NCBI GenBank assembly: GCA_028703945.1
Contig: JAQVLW010000009.1
Span: forward strand, 1 to 64,000
Source: Aliarcobacter sp.
Lineage (GTDB): Bacteria; Campylobacterota; Campylobacteria; Campylobacterales; Arcobacteraceae
DNA: 64,000 nt
Reading direction: 5' to 3'
In this document: piece after piece, positions 38,607 to 48,088 of the stretch
How positions within the stretch are numbered: the first letter of the stretch is position 1
Layout of the letters: each line of letters opens with the position of its first letter
The notes under the pieces: model-generated
Told to the model about the DNA's origin: nothing
Seen by the model: only the letters and a program-made list of their open reading frames with translations
The model's database searches: none
Position numbers and translations under genes: made by a program

Positions 38607-39176
38607 TTATTTTTCCATTAAGATGCTAATATCATTATCTAAATAGTTCTCTCTTATATTTATTTTATTCGATAAACTTTTGCAATAGGTATAAATATCA
38701 GTTATATTTAGTTTTGAAAGTTGATCATTTTTTAATAAATTAAAAATAAATGCTTTTTTTGAAGCGTTGAAACAATTATTTATAAAAATAAAAGCTTCAT
38801 TTTTTTCTAATATATTCATAGCTCCACTACAAATATAATAATCAGCAAAAGGAATTTCATCTTGTAAAATATTTTTAATATAAAAACTTGTATTTAAAAA
38901 TCTTTTTGATGCAATTTCTATCATTTTTTCTTCACAATCAATTCCTATATATGATTTTGGTTTTAAATTATTATCAAAAAGGTAGTTGTAATATTCTGCA
39001 AAACCGCAACCTGCATCTACGATGGTTGATTCTTTTATTTCATTTTTTATAAAACTTGTTAAAACTTCAAATCTTTTATATTGGGTATATTCAGAATTCC
39101 AATGAACTCCTTTTGCACTTATTCCATATTTTAAAATTGTTGATTTATAAAATTTATGATTATCTTTATATGCCAT
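38607..39176 (-). CDS. SAM-dependent methyltransferase
   Basis: 'STIVDAGCGFAEYYNYLFDNNLKPKSYIGIDCEEKMIEIA'. Confidence 0.85.
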   Translation of the reverse strand: MAYKDNHKFYKSTILKYGISAKGVHWNSEYTQYKRFEVLTSFIKNEIKESTIVDAGCGFAEYYNYLFDNNLKPKSYIGIDCEEKMIEIASKRFLNTSFYIKNILQDEIPFADYYICSGAMNILEKNEAFIFINNCFNASKKAFIFNLLKNDQLSKLNITDIYTYCKSLSNKINIRENYLDNDISILMEK

Positions 39177-39613
39177 TATTCAGTGATTTGTTCAATTTGA
39201 ACATGATTGTCTTTTATAAATTTTGATATAACTTCAGAATTTGTATGTTCATAAGCTTTCTCATATACAATTCTTCTAATTCCACTGGCAATTAGATTTT
39301 TTGAACATTCGCTACAAGGTTCAAGAGTTACATAAATTGTAGCACCTTCAATTGAGATTCCTTTTCTAGCTGCCCAAATAATAGCATTCATTTCTGCATG
39401 AATTTCATAAGTTTTTGACCATTCATGGTGATCTTTTGTGTATTCACCATTCCAATGCTCACTACAATTTTTGTACCCAGCTGGAGTTCCATTGTATCCT
39501 GTTGATAATATTCTTCCATCTTTTACAATTACTGCTCCAACTTGTTTTGAAACACATTTTGAAGCTTTTGCAATCTCTTTTGCAATATTTATAAAACTTC
39601 TATCGTTTAACAT
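39176..39613 (-). CDS. dCMP deaminase family protein
   Basis: 'EIHAEMNAIIWAA', 'YVTLEPCSECSKNLIASGIRRIVY'. Confidence 0.92.
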   Translation of the reverse strand: MLNDRSFINIAKEIAKASKCVSKQVGAVIVKDGRILSTGYNGTPAGYKNCSEHWNGEYTKDHHEWSKTYEIHAEMNAIIWAARKGISIEGATIYVTLEPCSECSKNLIASGIRRIVYEKAYEHTNSEVISKFIKDNHVQIEQITE

Positions 39614-39782
39614 TTTATTCCTAAGTAAATTTTTTTTGATTATATCAAAAAGATATTTTAAATAAATAAGTAGGAATTCTATTTGAAACTTAAATAAAGC
39701 TTATTTAAATATACAAAAATATATTTATCAGAAAAAATGTGCTATTATGAGAAAAAATTTTATTAAATTAAAAAGGCTTAGT

Positions 39783-40244
39783 ATGGATTTTAAAGATATC
39801 AAAGAATTAATAAGAGTATTTGATAAGAGTGAACTTAACAAATTAAAGGTTAAAGAAGGTGAATTTGAAATTTCTATGCAAAGAGGTTTTGAAGCTGGAG
39901 TTACAACTGTTACAACATCAGCACCAGTTGCACAAGCTACATATGCTACTCCTGCAGTAACATCAGTACCAGCAATTGCAGAAACTGTAATCGCTCCAAA
40001 ATTAGGTGATATTATTAATTCTCCAATGGTAGGGACATATTATTCTTCACCTTCTCCTGAATCTCCTTCTTTTGTAGAAGTTGGTGCAACGGTTAAAAAA
40101 GGGCAAACTCTTTGTATTTTAGAAGCAATGAAAATTATGAATGAAGTTGAAGCTGAATTTGATTGTAAAATTCTAGAAATTTTAGTTAAAGATGGCTCTC
40201 CGGTTGAATATGATATGCCGATTTTTGTTGTTGAAAAATTATAA
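39783..40244 (+). CDS. accB: Acetyl-CoA carboxylase biotin carboxyl carrier protein
   Basis: 'MDFKDIKELIRVF', 'ILEAMKIMNEVEAE'; start at 39783 preferred over 39747. Confidence 0.95.
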   Translation: MDFKDIKELIRVFDKSELNKLKVKEGEFEISMQRGFEAGVTTVTTSAPVAQATYATPAVTSVPAIAETVIAPKLGDIINSPMVGTYYSSPSPESPSFVEVGATVKKGQTLCILEAMKIMNEVEAEFDCKILEILVKDGSPVEYDMPIFVVEKL

Positions 40245-40253
40245 GAGTTAAAT

Positions 40254-41606
40254 ATGGCAGAAATTAAAAAAATTCTAATAGCTAATAGAGGAGAAATCGT
40301 TCAAAGAGCTGTTAGAACGATTAGAGAAATGGGTAAAAAATCTGTTGCTGTTTATAGTGCAGGTGATAAAAATGCCTCATATTTAAAACATGCTGATGAA
40401 GCTGTTTGTATTGGTGGAGCGAAATCAAAAGACTCATATTTGAATATTCCAGCAATTATAACTGCTGCTGAAATGACAGGTTGTGATGCAATTTTCCCAG
40501 GTTATGGTTTTTTATCTGAAAATCAAGATTTTGTTGAAATTTGTAGATTACATAATATCAAATTTATCGGTCCATCTGTTGAAGTAATGGAAAAAATGGC
40601 CGATAAATCAAAAGCAAAAGAAGAAATGATAAGAGCTGGAGTTCCAGTAGTTCCAGGTTCAAAAGGTTCAGTTCACTCTGTTACTGAAGGTAAAAAAGTT
40701 GCTTTAGAGATTGGTTATCCAATTATGGCAAAGGCTGCTGCTGGTGGTGGTGGAAGAGGAATGAGACTTATTCATGATGAGTCGGAATTTGACCAATTAT
40801 TTATGGCAGCATCAAGTGAAGCATTAGCAGCATTTGGTGATGGAACTATGTATCTTGAAAGATTTATAAATAATCCAAGACATATTGAAGTTCAAGTTGT
40901 TGGAGATTCACATGGAAATGCTATTCATATAGGTGAAAGAGATTGTTCATTACAAAGAAGACATCAAAAAGTTATTGAAGAGTCACCTGCTATCTTATTA
41001 AATGATGAAACAAGAGCAAAACTTCATGACGTTGCTGTAAAAGCAACTAAATATTTAAAATATGAAGGTGCTGGAACTTTTGAATTCTTAGCAGATGATA
41101 AACAAAATATCTTTTTTATGGAAATGAATACAAGACTTCAAGTTGAACATCCTGTTTCTGAAATGGTTTCAGGTATTGATATTGTTGAACTAATGATTAA
41201 AGTGGCTGAAGGTGAAAAAGTTCCACCTCAAGAATCTATAAAATTTAAAGGTCATGCAATAGAGTGCAGAATTACAGCTGAAGATCCAAATTCATTTTTG
41301 CCAAGCCCAGGAAAAGTTACTCAATGGATGGTTCCAGGTGGAAGAAATGTAAGAGTTGATTCTCATGTTTATACAAATTATGTAGTTCCTCCTTATTATG
41401 ACTCAATGATTGGAAAACTTATTGTTTGGGGAAGAGATAGAAATAAAGCTATTAATATTATGAAAAGAGCTTTAGCTGAATTTGAAGTTGAAGGAATAAA
41501 AACTACAATTCCATTTCATCAAAAAATGATGGAAAATGAAGATTTTATTTCTAATAACTATGACACAAAATATTTAGAAAACTACAAAAAACTAGACGAT
41601 TTATAA
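40254..41606 (+). CDS. accC: Acetyl-CoA carboxylase biotin carboxylase
   Basis: 'KILIANRGEIVQRAVRTIREMG', 'KAAAGGGGRGMR', 'FMEMNTRLQVEHPVSEMV'. Confidence 0.97.
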   Translation: MAEIKKILIANRGEIVQRAVRTIREMGKKSVAVYSAGDKNASYLKHADEAVCIGGAKSKDSYLNIPAIITAAEMTGCDAIFPGYGFLSENQDFVEICRLHNIKFIGPSVEVMEKMADKSKAKEEMIRAGVPVVPGSKGSVHSVTEGKKVALEIGYPIMAKAAAGGGGRGMRLIHDESEFDQLFMAASSEALAAFGDGTMYLERFINNPRHIEVQVVGDSHGNAIHIGERDCSLQRRHQKVIEESPAILLNDETRAKLHDVAVKATKYLKYEGAGTFEFLADDKQNIFFMEMNTRLQVEHPVSEMVSGIDIVELMIKVAEGEKVPPQESIKFKGHAIECRITAEDPNSFLPSPGKVTQWMVPGGRNVRVDSHVYTNYVVPPYYDSMIGKLIVWGRDRNKAINIMKRALAEFEVEGIKTTIPFHQKMMENEDFISNNYDTKYLENYKKLDDL

Positions 41607-41611
41607 GAAAT

Positions 41612-41628
41612 AGAGGTTACCTCTTTTT
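41612..41628 (+). terminator. Rho-independent terminator after accC
   Basis: AGAGG-TTA-CCTCT-TTTT. Confidence 0.7.
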
Positions 41629-41844
41629 CTTAAAGCTTAAATTTATCTAAAACTAGATATACTCCGAAAAATTATACACATTTATATGCCCATTCTACTT
41701 TGATACTTAATCAAAGATTCATTTTCATTAAACTGACTTACTTGCAAGACTCAAATTGCGTTTTAATTGTACATTTATGGGTAAGATTTAATCTAAACTA
41801 TATAACCGTGTGTATTTTTTAATAAATATATACTAAGGTAAAAA

Positions 41845-43554
41845 ATGACTTTTAACGAATTTAATTTCAAAGAACAGTTACAAGACGCTATTGAATCAGC
41901 AGGATTCAAAGAACCAAGTCCAATTCAAGAAGAAGCAATTCCTATTGTTTTATCTGGAAAAGATATGGTTGGTCAAGCACATACAGGTACAGGTAAAACT
42001 GCTGCATTTGGTCTTCCAGTGCTTAATATGATGAAGGGACAAAATGGTGTTGAAGCTGTTGTTATTGTTCCAACAAGAGAACTTGCAATGCAAGTATCAG
42101 ATGAATTATTTAGATTTGGTAAGAATTTAAACTTAAATACAGCAACTGTATATGGTGGACAATCTTATAGTACACAATTAAGAAATATTGAAAGAGCTTC
42201 TATTATTGTAGCAACTCCAGGAAGATTTCTTGACTTATTAAGAGGTGGTAAAATTAATATTAAACCATCATTTGTAATTTTAGATGAAGCAGATGAAATG
42301 CTTGATATGGGATTTTTAGATGATATTAAAGAAATTTTTACATTCCTTCCAGCTGATAGACAAACTTTGTTATTCTCAGCAACAATGCCTCAAGCTATTA
42401 AAAATCTTGCACAAACAATTTTAAAAGATCCTGCTTTTGTTACTTTAACAAAAAAAGATATGACTAATTCTAAAATTACTCAAACATTTTATGTTGTAGA
42501 TGAAAGAGAAAGAGATGATGCATTAATCAGATTATACGATTACAAAAATCCAACTAAATCTATTATATTCTGTCGCACTAAAAAAGAGGTTGATAGACTA
42601 TCAACTTTCATGGTATCTCAAGGATTCATGGCAAAAGGTCTTCATGGTGATATGGAGCAAAGACAAAGAGAAGAGTGTATTAAAGCTTTTAAATCATCTA
42701 AATTAGAGATTTTAATTGCTACAGATGTAGCTGCTAGAGGACTTGATGTTAATGATGTTTCTCATGTATTTAATTACCATTTACCATTTGATTCTGAATC
42801 TTATGTACATAGAATTGGAAGAACAGGAAGAGCTGGAAAAGAAGGTGTTGCTGTTTCAATTGTAACTCCTCATGAGTTTAGAATGTTACAAAAAATTGAA
42901 AAAAATATTGGTGCAAAATTAGAATCAAAAATTGTTCCTGATATTGATTCTGTTAAATTAAAAAAAGTTACAGAATTAAAAAATCAAATTGTTGAACAAG
43001 AAATTCAAGATTACGCATTAGCATTAATTGAAGAATTAAAAGAAGAATTTGATATTTCTACAATTGCATTTAAATTAGCATCTATGATTTCAGCGTCTAC
43101 ATTTGTTCAAGGTAATAATACTATTGGTAAATCAGAATCTGATATTAAAAGACTTATTGAAAATTCAAGTAGATATGATAATGATGGATCAAGCTCTGGA
43201 AGAAATTCAAGAGGTGGTAGAGGTGGAAGATTTGGTGGTTCTAGAGGTGGAGACTCAAGAGGTGGCGATAGAGGTCCAAGACCATCAGGAGATAGAAACT
43301 CAAGAGGTGGAGATAGGGATAGAGCGCCAAGAGGTGACAGACCAGCATCTGATAGAGGTCCAAGACCATCAGGTGATAGAGATAGAGCTCCAAGAAGTGA
43401 TAGACCAGCTGGCGACAGAGCACCAAGACCATCTGGAGATAGACCAGCATCTGATAGAGGTCCAAGACCATCAGGTGATAGACCAAAACCAAGTGGTGAT
43501 AGAGCTCCAAGAGGAGATAGACCATCGGGTGACAGAAGTAGAAAAAGAGATTAA
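41845..43554 (+). CDS. DEAD-box ATP-dependent RNA helicase with RGG/GDRP-repeat C-terminal tail
   Basis: 'AHTGTGKTAAFGLP', 'LDEADEML', 'SAT', 'HRIGRTGRAGKEG'; repetitive basic tail. Confidence 0.96.
   Translation: MTFNEFNFKEQLQDAIESAGFKEPSPIQEEAIPIVLSGKDMVGQAHTGTGKTAAFGLPVLNMMKGQNGVEAVVIVPTRELAMQVSDELFRFGKNLNLNTATVYGGQSYSTQLRNIERASIIVATPGRFLDLLRGGKINIKPSFVILDEADEMLDMGFLDDIKEIFTFLPADRQTLLFSATMPQAIKNLAQTILKDPAFVTLTKKDMTNSKITQTFYVVDERERDDALIRLYDYKNPTKSIIFCRTKKEVDRLSTFMVSQGFMAKGLHGDMEQRQREECIKAFKSSKLEILIATDVAARGLDVNDVSHVFNYHLPFDSESYVHRIGRTGRAGKEGVAVSIVTPHEFRMLQKIEKNIGAKLESKIVPDIDSVKLKKVTELKNQIVEQEIQDYALALIEELKEEFDISTIAFKLASMISASTFVQGNNTIGKSESDIKRLIENSSRYDNDGSSSGRNSRGGRGGRFGGSRGGDSRGGDRGPRPSGDRNSRGGDRDRAPRGDRPASDRGPRPSGDRDRAPRSDRPAGDRAPRPSGDRPASDRGPRPSGDRPKPSGDRAPRGDRPSGDRSRKRD
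43339..43482 (+). repeat. 42-bp exact direct repeat (43339-43380 and 43441-43482) within helicase tail
   Basis: agaccagcatctgatagaggtccaagaccatcaggtgataga at both positions, 102 bp apart. Confidence 0.9.
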
Positions 43555-43565
43555 TTCTCTTTTTC
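43541..43565. terminator. Terminator overlapping helicase stop codon
   Basis: GAAAAAGAGA-TTAAT-TCTCTTTTTC. Confidence 0.7.
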
Positions 43566-43647
43566 ACACTCTTTTTTAATTCTCCAAAAATAATCTATAA
43601 AATTTATTACTTTAATGATAAAATCTCTTAAATTTAATTAGGAATCT

Positions 43648-44565
43648 ATTATCGAAGCAATATTCTCAGTTTTACCCGTTTACTTTTTCATCTTATTAGG
43701 CTTTGTTGCAAAAAAAATTTTCACAGATGAACTTGATGAAAAAAGCTTAGTTATAATATCTTTATACTTTTTCCAACCAATACTTATATTTTGGGGTTTA
43801 ACAAAATCTCCTATTAATTACGAATTTATTGCCTCTCCTTTTATTTATATTGTTATTGTTCTTATTTCGCTTCTTATATTATTTTTAGTTAATAAAAAGA
43901 TTTTTAATGACAGAACAGACCAATCTACATATTTAGCAACCGCTTTAGTTGGAAATACGGGAAATATCGGAATTCCACTTGGAATTGCACTTTTTGGTAT
44001 AGAATCAGTTCCATATACAAGTATTATAAATATTGCAAATGTTCTATTTATCTATATGTTTTCAGTATATTTCTTTGCAAGAGAGCAATATTCATTAAAA
44101 GATGCAATTATCTCAATTTTAAAGATTCCTGGTATTTGGCTTGCCTTATTAGCTTTATTTATAAACTATCAAGGAATTACTATTAATAAGCATATTTATA
44201 ATGCTTTAGAGATGGGTGCATATACTTCAATGGTAATTCAATTATTAATCTTTGGAATGTATCTATTTAGTGTAAAAATTAAATCAATTCCATGGCATTT
44301 ATCTTTGCATATTAGTTTTGTAAAACATATTTTTTTACCTCTTGTTGGAATTTTTATAGTAATTTACTTTACTAATTTAAACTCATTTGTAGCTTCTATT
44401 TTAATAATGGAGCTTATGGTTCCACTTGCAGTTAATAATGTCAATTTAGCAGCTTTATATGGTTGTAGACCATTTAATGTTGCAGCAACAATTTTAATTT
44501 CAACAAGCATATTTATTTTTCTATTGTATTTTTATATAGAAATTATAAAATATTTTATAAAGTAG
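43648..44565 (+). CDS. AEC-family auxin-efflux-carrier-like transporter; non-canonical start (ATT 43648 or ATC 43651)
   Basis: Frame open from TAG 43639-43641; encodes '(M)IEAIFSVLPVYFFILLGFVAKKIF...GNTGNIGIPLGIALFG'; no in-frame ATG/GTG/TTG before 44056. Confidence 0.8.
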   Translation: MIEAIFSVLPVYFFILLGFVAKKIFTDELDEKSLVIISLYFFQPILIFWGLTKSPINYEFIASPFIYIVIVLISLLILFLVNKKIFNDRTDQSTYLATALVGNTGNIGIPLGIALFGIESVPYTSIINIANVLFIYMFSVYFFAREQYSLKDAIISILKIPGIWLALLALFINYQGITINKHIYNALEMGAYTSMVIQLLIFGMYLFSVKIKSIPWHLSLHISFVKHIFLPLVGIFIVIYFTNLNSFVASILIMELMVPLAVNNVNLAALYGCRPFNVAATILISTSIFIFLLYFYIEIIKYFIK

Positions 44566-44571
44566 ATTTTC

Positions 44572-46362
44572 ATGTGTGGAATTTTAGGAGCTAATTTCTT
44601 ATCTAATAATTTTAATGATGCGTTGGATTTATTAAATAATAGAGGACCAGATTATAAAAATAGTATAAGCTTTGAAAATAAACAATTTGGACATACAAGA
44701 CTTGCAATAATTGACTTAAATGAAGAAGCAAATCAACCTATGATTTTTGATGATATTTTACTTGTTTTTAATGGAGAAATTTATAATTATAAAGAATTAA
44801 TTCATCTGGAACAATTTGAGTGTAAAACTAAAAGTGATAGTGAAGTATTAATTAGACTATACCAAAAATATGGATTTAATTTTTTAAATAAATTAAATGG
44901 GATGTTTGCTTTTTGTATTTATGATATTAAAAAAGAGTTATATTTTTGTGCTAGGGATAGGTATGGAAAAAAACCATTTTTTTATTATTTTAAGAACAAT
45001 AAATTTATTTTTTCCTCATCAATAAAATCAATTTTAAATCTACTAGATTCTAAACCAAATCTAAATAAAGTTGCACTTTGTAAATATATGCAATATTTTG
45101 TTCCTTTTGGTGAAGATACTTTTTATCAAGATATTTTTAAATTAGAAGCTTCAACTTATATGATTTACGAGCCAAATAAGCCTCAAGAGCTTCAAAAGAA
45201 GAAATATTACAAGATAAACACATATAAAGCTATAAAGGACGAAAAACAAGCTTTAAATGATATTGAAGAGCTTTTAGTTAAAAGTGTTGAATATAGATTA
45301 AATAGTGATGTAGAAGTTGCTTCACTTTTAAGTGGGGGAATTGATAGTTCATTTATTTCAGCTTTATATACAAAAATTTCTGGAAAAAGAATAAATACAT
45401 TTAGCGTGGGTTATGATGAATACAAAAATTATTGTGAATTAGATTTTGCACAAATTACTGCTAATCATATTGGTTCAAATCATACTGCAATTGAAATAAA
45501 TCATAAAGAGTATATAAAGCATTTTGAAGAAACACTTGATATGTTAGAAGAGCCACATGGTGATAGTGCTGCAATTCCTTTGAATATTTTATCAAAACAT
45601 ATAAATAAAGCTGGAATCAAAACTGTATTATCAGGAGAAGGAAGTGATGAGATTTTTTTAGGTTATGACAATTATTCAAAATTTCTTAAATATTATGAGT
45701 TTGAAAAAAGTTTATCTAATAAACAAAATCTATTTTTAAATGATATTATTGGAGCTTTGCAAAATAATACAAAAGAAAGTGAATATTTAAGAAGAATAGT
45801 AAAAAAACAAAATCTTTATAACTCTTTTGGAGAAATTTATACAGATATTCAAAGAAAAAGATTATTCAAAAAAGTACCAACATTTAAAAGTGAAACTGCA
45901 AAGCAAGATCCAGTTGACTGGATGAGTTACATTGATTTAAAGATTTGGTTAGGGGAAGCACTTTTATCAAAAGTTGATAGAATTTCTATGGGGAATTCTT
46001 TGGAAGTGAGAACTCCATTTTTAGATTTTAATTTAGTAAATTATATGTTTAGTGTTGATTCAAATATAAAAGTTGGAGATACAAATAAGTATTTATTGAA
46101 AAAGATTGCTTCAAAATATATTCCAGAAGAAATTATAAATAGAACAAAAAAAGGCTTTAATTCACCTTTTAATGAGTGGTTAAATAAAGAGTATAAAGAT
46201 AAAATTCTTGATGTAATACTTGATGTAAACAATCAAACAAATCTCTTTAATCATGAATATATATTACATATTTATGAATTATCAAAATCAAATAAATTTA
46301 AACAACATCTTTATTCACTTTTTGTATTCTCTTTATGGTATAAAAAAGAGTTTCTTTCTTAA
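44572..46362 (+). CDS. asnB: Asparagine synthase (glutamine-hydrolysing)
   Basis: 'MCGILGANF', 'LLSGGIDSSFISALY', 'LSGEGSDEIFLGY'. Confidence 0.95.
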   Translation: MCGILGANFLSNNFNDALDLLNNRGPDYKNSISFENKQFGHTRLAIIDLNEEANQPMIFDDILLVFNGEIYNYKELIHLEQFECKTKSDSEVLIRLYQKYGFNFLNKLNGMFAFCIYDIKKELYFCARDRYGKKPFFYYFKNNKFIFSSSIKSILNLLDSKPNLNKVALCKYMQYFVPFGEDTFYQDIFKLEASTYMIYEPNKPQELQKKKYYKINTYKAIKDEKQALNDIEELLVKSVEYRLNSDVEVASLLSGGIDSSFISALYTKISGKRINTFSVGYDEYKNYCELDFAQITANHIGSNHTAIEINHKEYIKHFEETLDMLEEPHGDSAAIPLNILSKHINKAGIKTVLSGEGSDEIFLGYDNYSKFLKYYEFEKSLSNKQNLFLNDIIGALQNNTKESEYLRRIVKKQNLYNSFGEIYTDIQRKRLFKKVPTFKSETAKQDPVDWMSYIDLKIWLGEALLSKVDRISMGNSLEVRTPFLDFNLVNYMFSVDSNIKVGDTNKYLLKKIASKYIPEEIINRTKKGFNSPFNEWLNKEYKDKILDVILDVNNQTNLFNHEYILHIYELSKSNKFKQHLYSLFVFSLWYKKEFLS

Positions 46363-46411
46363 GAAAAAAGATTGTAGAATCAATAAATTTAAGATAATAA
46401 AAAGAGAAGAT

Positions 46412-46714
46412 ATGACTATATTAATACCAGTAGATTCTAAAAAAAGAGATGAATGTATTATTTCATCAATTGAAGAAAATAAAGCTTGGGCATTTGTTAC
46501 ATTAGATGAAGGAAGAGTTGAAAAAATTGAATTTTTTGACAGACGTGAAGATATTTCTTGTTGGATTGATGCGGTTGTTGTTATTAATGCTTTAGAATAT
46601 GTTTGGCCTTTTATGGATGAAGGAATAATTGCTTTAATTGCTCCAACTCAAAAAAGTATTGATGAAATTGTAGAAGCATTTTTATTCAAAGATTTACATG
46701 ACTTCTCAATATAA
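46412..46714 (+). CDS. NifX/NafY-like dinitrogenase cofactor-type fold protein (tentative)
   Basis: 'MTILIPVDSKKRDECIISSIEENKAWAFVTLDEGRVEKIEFFDRREDI...'; start at 46412 avoids overlap with asnB. Confidence 0.5.
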   Translation: MTILIPVDSKKRDECIISSIEENKAWAFVTLDEGRVEKIEFFDRREDISCWIDAVVVINALEYVWPFMDEGIIALIAPTQKSIDEIVEAFLFKDLHDFSI

Positions 46715-47334
46715 TGAAATTTAATAAAAAAGATTTAAATACTCTTAGAAATATTATTGTTTCAAGAAGAGATATTAGAGGCAATAATTTCATAAATAAG
46801 AAAGTATCAAATAAAAAACTAAAGGTTATTTTAGAATCAGCACTTAATGCTCCTTCTGTAGGTTATTCCCAACCTTGGGAATTTATTGTTGTTGATGAAG
46901 AAAAAAAGAATTTAGTTTATGAGCATTTTACTAAAGCTTTTAATAAAAGTAAAACTAAATTTCTTGATAAGCCTTTGTATAATTCATTAAAGCTTGAGGG
47001 AATAAAAGAATCAAATATTAACATAGCTGTTTATTACAAAAAAAGTACATCAAATGTTTTAGGTCAAACATATATGAAACGAACAGGTGAATATTCTGTT
47101 GTTTGTGCAATCTTAAATATGTGGTTAACTGCAAGAGCTTTAAATATAGGAATGGGCTGGGTTTCTATTTTGAAACCTAAAAAGATAAATAAGATATTTG
47201 ATATTGATAAAAATGAGTATAAATTTATAGCTTATTTATGTTTTGGCTATACAAAAGAATTTTACAATGAACCAGAATTAAAAAAACTTAAATGGAATAA
47301 AAAAAGAAAATTAAAAGATTGTTTTTTAAAATAG
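46714..47334 (+). CDS. bluB: Nitroreductase-family protein, BluB-like 5,6-dimethylbenzimidazole synthase
   Basis: 'SRRDIRGNNF', 'NAPSVGYSQPWEFIVV', 'KLEGIKESNINIAVYY', 'GMGWVSIL'. Confidence 0.75.
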   Translation: MKFNKKDLNTLRNIIVSRRDIRGNNFINKKVSNKKLKVILESALNAPSVGYSQPWEFIVVDEEKKNLVYEHFTKAFNKSKTKFLDKPLYNSLKLEGIKESNINIAVYYKKSTSNVLGQTYMKRTGEYSVVCAILNMWLTARALNIGMGWVSILKPKKINKIFDIDKNEYKFIAYLCFGYTKEFYNEPELKKLKWNKKRKLKDCFLK

Positions 47335-47353
47335 AAAGATTTTACCTTCTATT

Positions 47354-48088
47354 TTAAAATCCATTTGGATTAAACCCACCAAAATCATCTCCAAAACTAT
47401 TAAAATCCAAATTTTGTGTATAGGGATTTGAATATCCATTTTGAACAGAAATATTTTGTAATTGCATAATATCTGCTTTTGGATCAATGCCTTGAGGACA
47501 TACTAAAGTACAAGCGCTACATAATGTACAATCCCAAACCCCATTCGTTTGTATAGAATCAATTATATTTAGCCTATTTGCGTTCTTTTTATCATTTAGA
47601 TATCTTAACGCTCTTGTTAATGCAAAAGGACCTAGAAACTCTTTATTTATATCATAAACAGGGCATGAACTATAACATGAGTTACAAAGTATGCAATTAC
47701 TTTGAAGATCAATATTTTTCACATCTTCTTGAGATACTTGTATTGATTCTATATTTGCATCAATTGTTAAATTCAATTTTGAAATCAATAATGTTTCATG
47801 TGAAACATCTACAACTAAATCTTTTAAGATATTTGAGTTATTAATTGGTTCAATAAAATCATTTTCATTTAGATTTGTTTTGCATGCAAGTTTTTCTATG
47901 CCATTTACTCTTACTGCGCATGAACCACAAACACCACTTCTACAACCACATCTAAATGTTAATGTTGGATCTATCTCTTTTTTTATTTCAATTAAAGCTT
48001 GTAGTAAATTTATCTTACGAACATTAAATTCATCTAATTGAGCATTTGATGATAGTTCTTTATTAAATCTTTTTATATTAATTTTCAT
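47354..48088 (-). CDS. Succinate dehydrogenase/fumarate reductase iron-sulfur subunit
   Basis: 'RCGCRSGVCGSCAVRVNG', 'CILCNSCYSSCPVY', 'CTLCSACTLVCPQGIDP'. Confidence 0.92.
   Translation of the reverse strand: MKINIKRFNKELSSNAQLDEFNVRKINLLQALIEIKKEIDPTLTFRCGCRSGVCGSCAVRVNGIEKLACKTNLNENDFIEPINNSNILKDLVVDVSHETLLISKLNLTIDANIESIQVSQEDVKNIDLQSNCILCNSCYSSCPVYDINKEFLGPFALTRALRYLNDKKNANRLNIIDSIQTNGVWDCTLCSACTLVCPQGIDPKADIMQLQNISVQNGYSNPYTQNLDFNSFGDDFGGFNPNGF
47792..47807. promoter_or_regulatory. parS-like ParB-binding site (1 mismatch)
   Basis: TGTTTCATGTGAAACA vs TGTTTCACGTGAAACA. Confidence 0.55.

Noticed and set aside
43103-43579. 158-aa ORF overlapping the helicase tail, and the antisense ORF 43241-43567
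   Set aside because: Both stay open because of the GDRP/RGG repeat codons; composition is low-complexity and the +1 helicase frame is clearly the coding one.
46253-46411. N-terminal extension of the NifX-like ORF from 46253
   Set aside because: Overlaps asnB by 110 bp; the ATG at 46412 after AAAGAGAAGAT gives a clean start.
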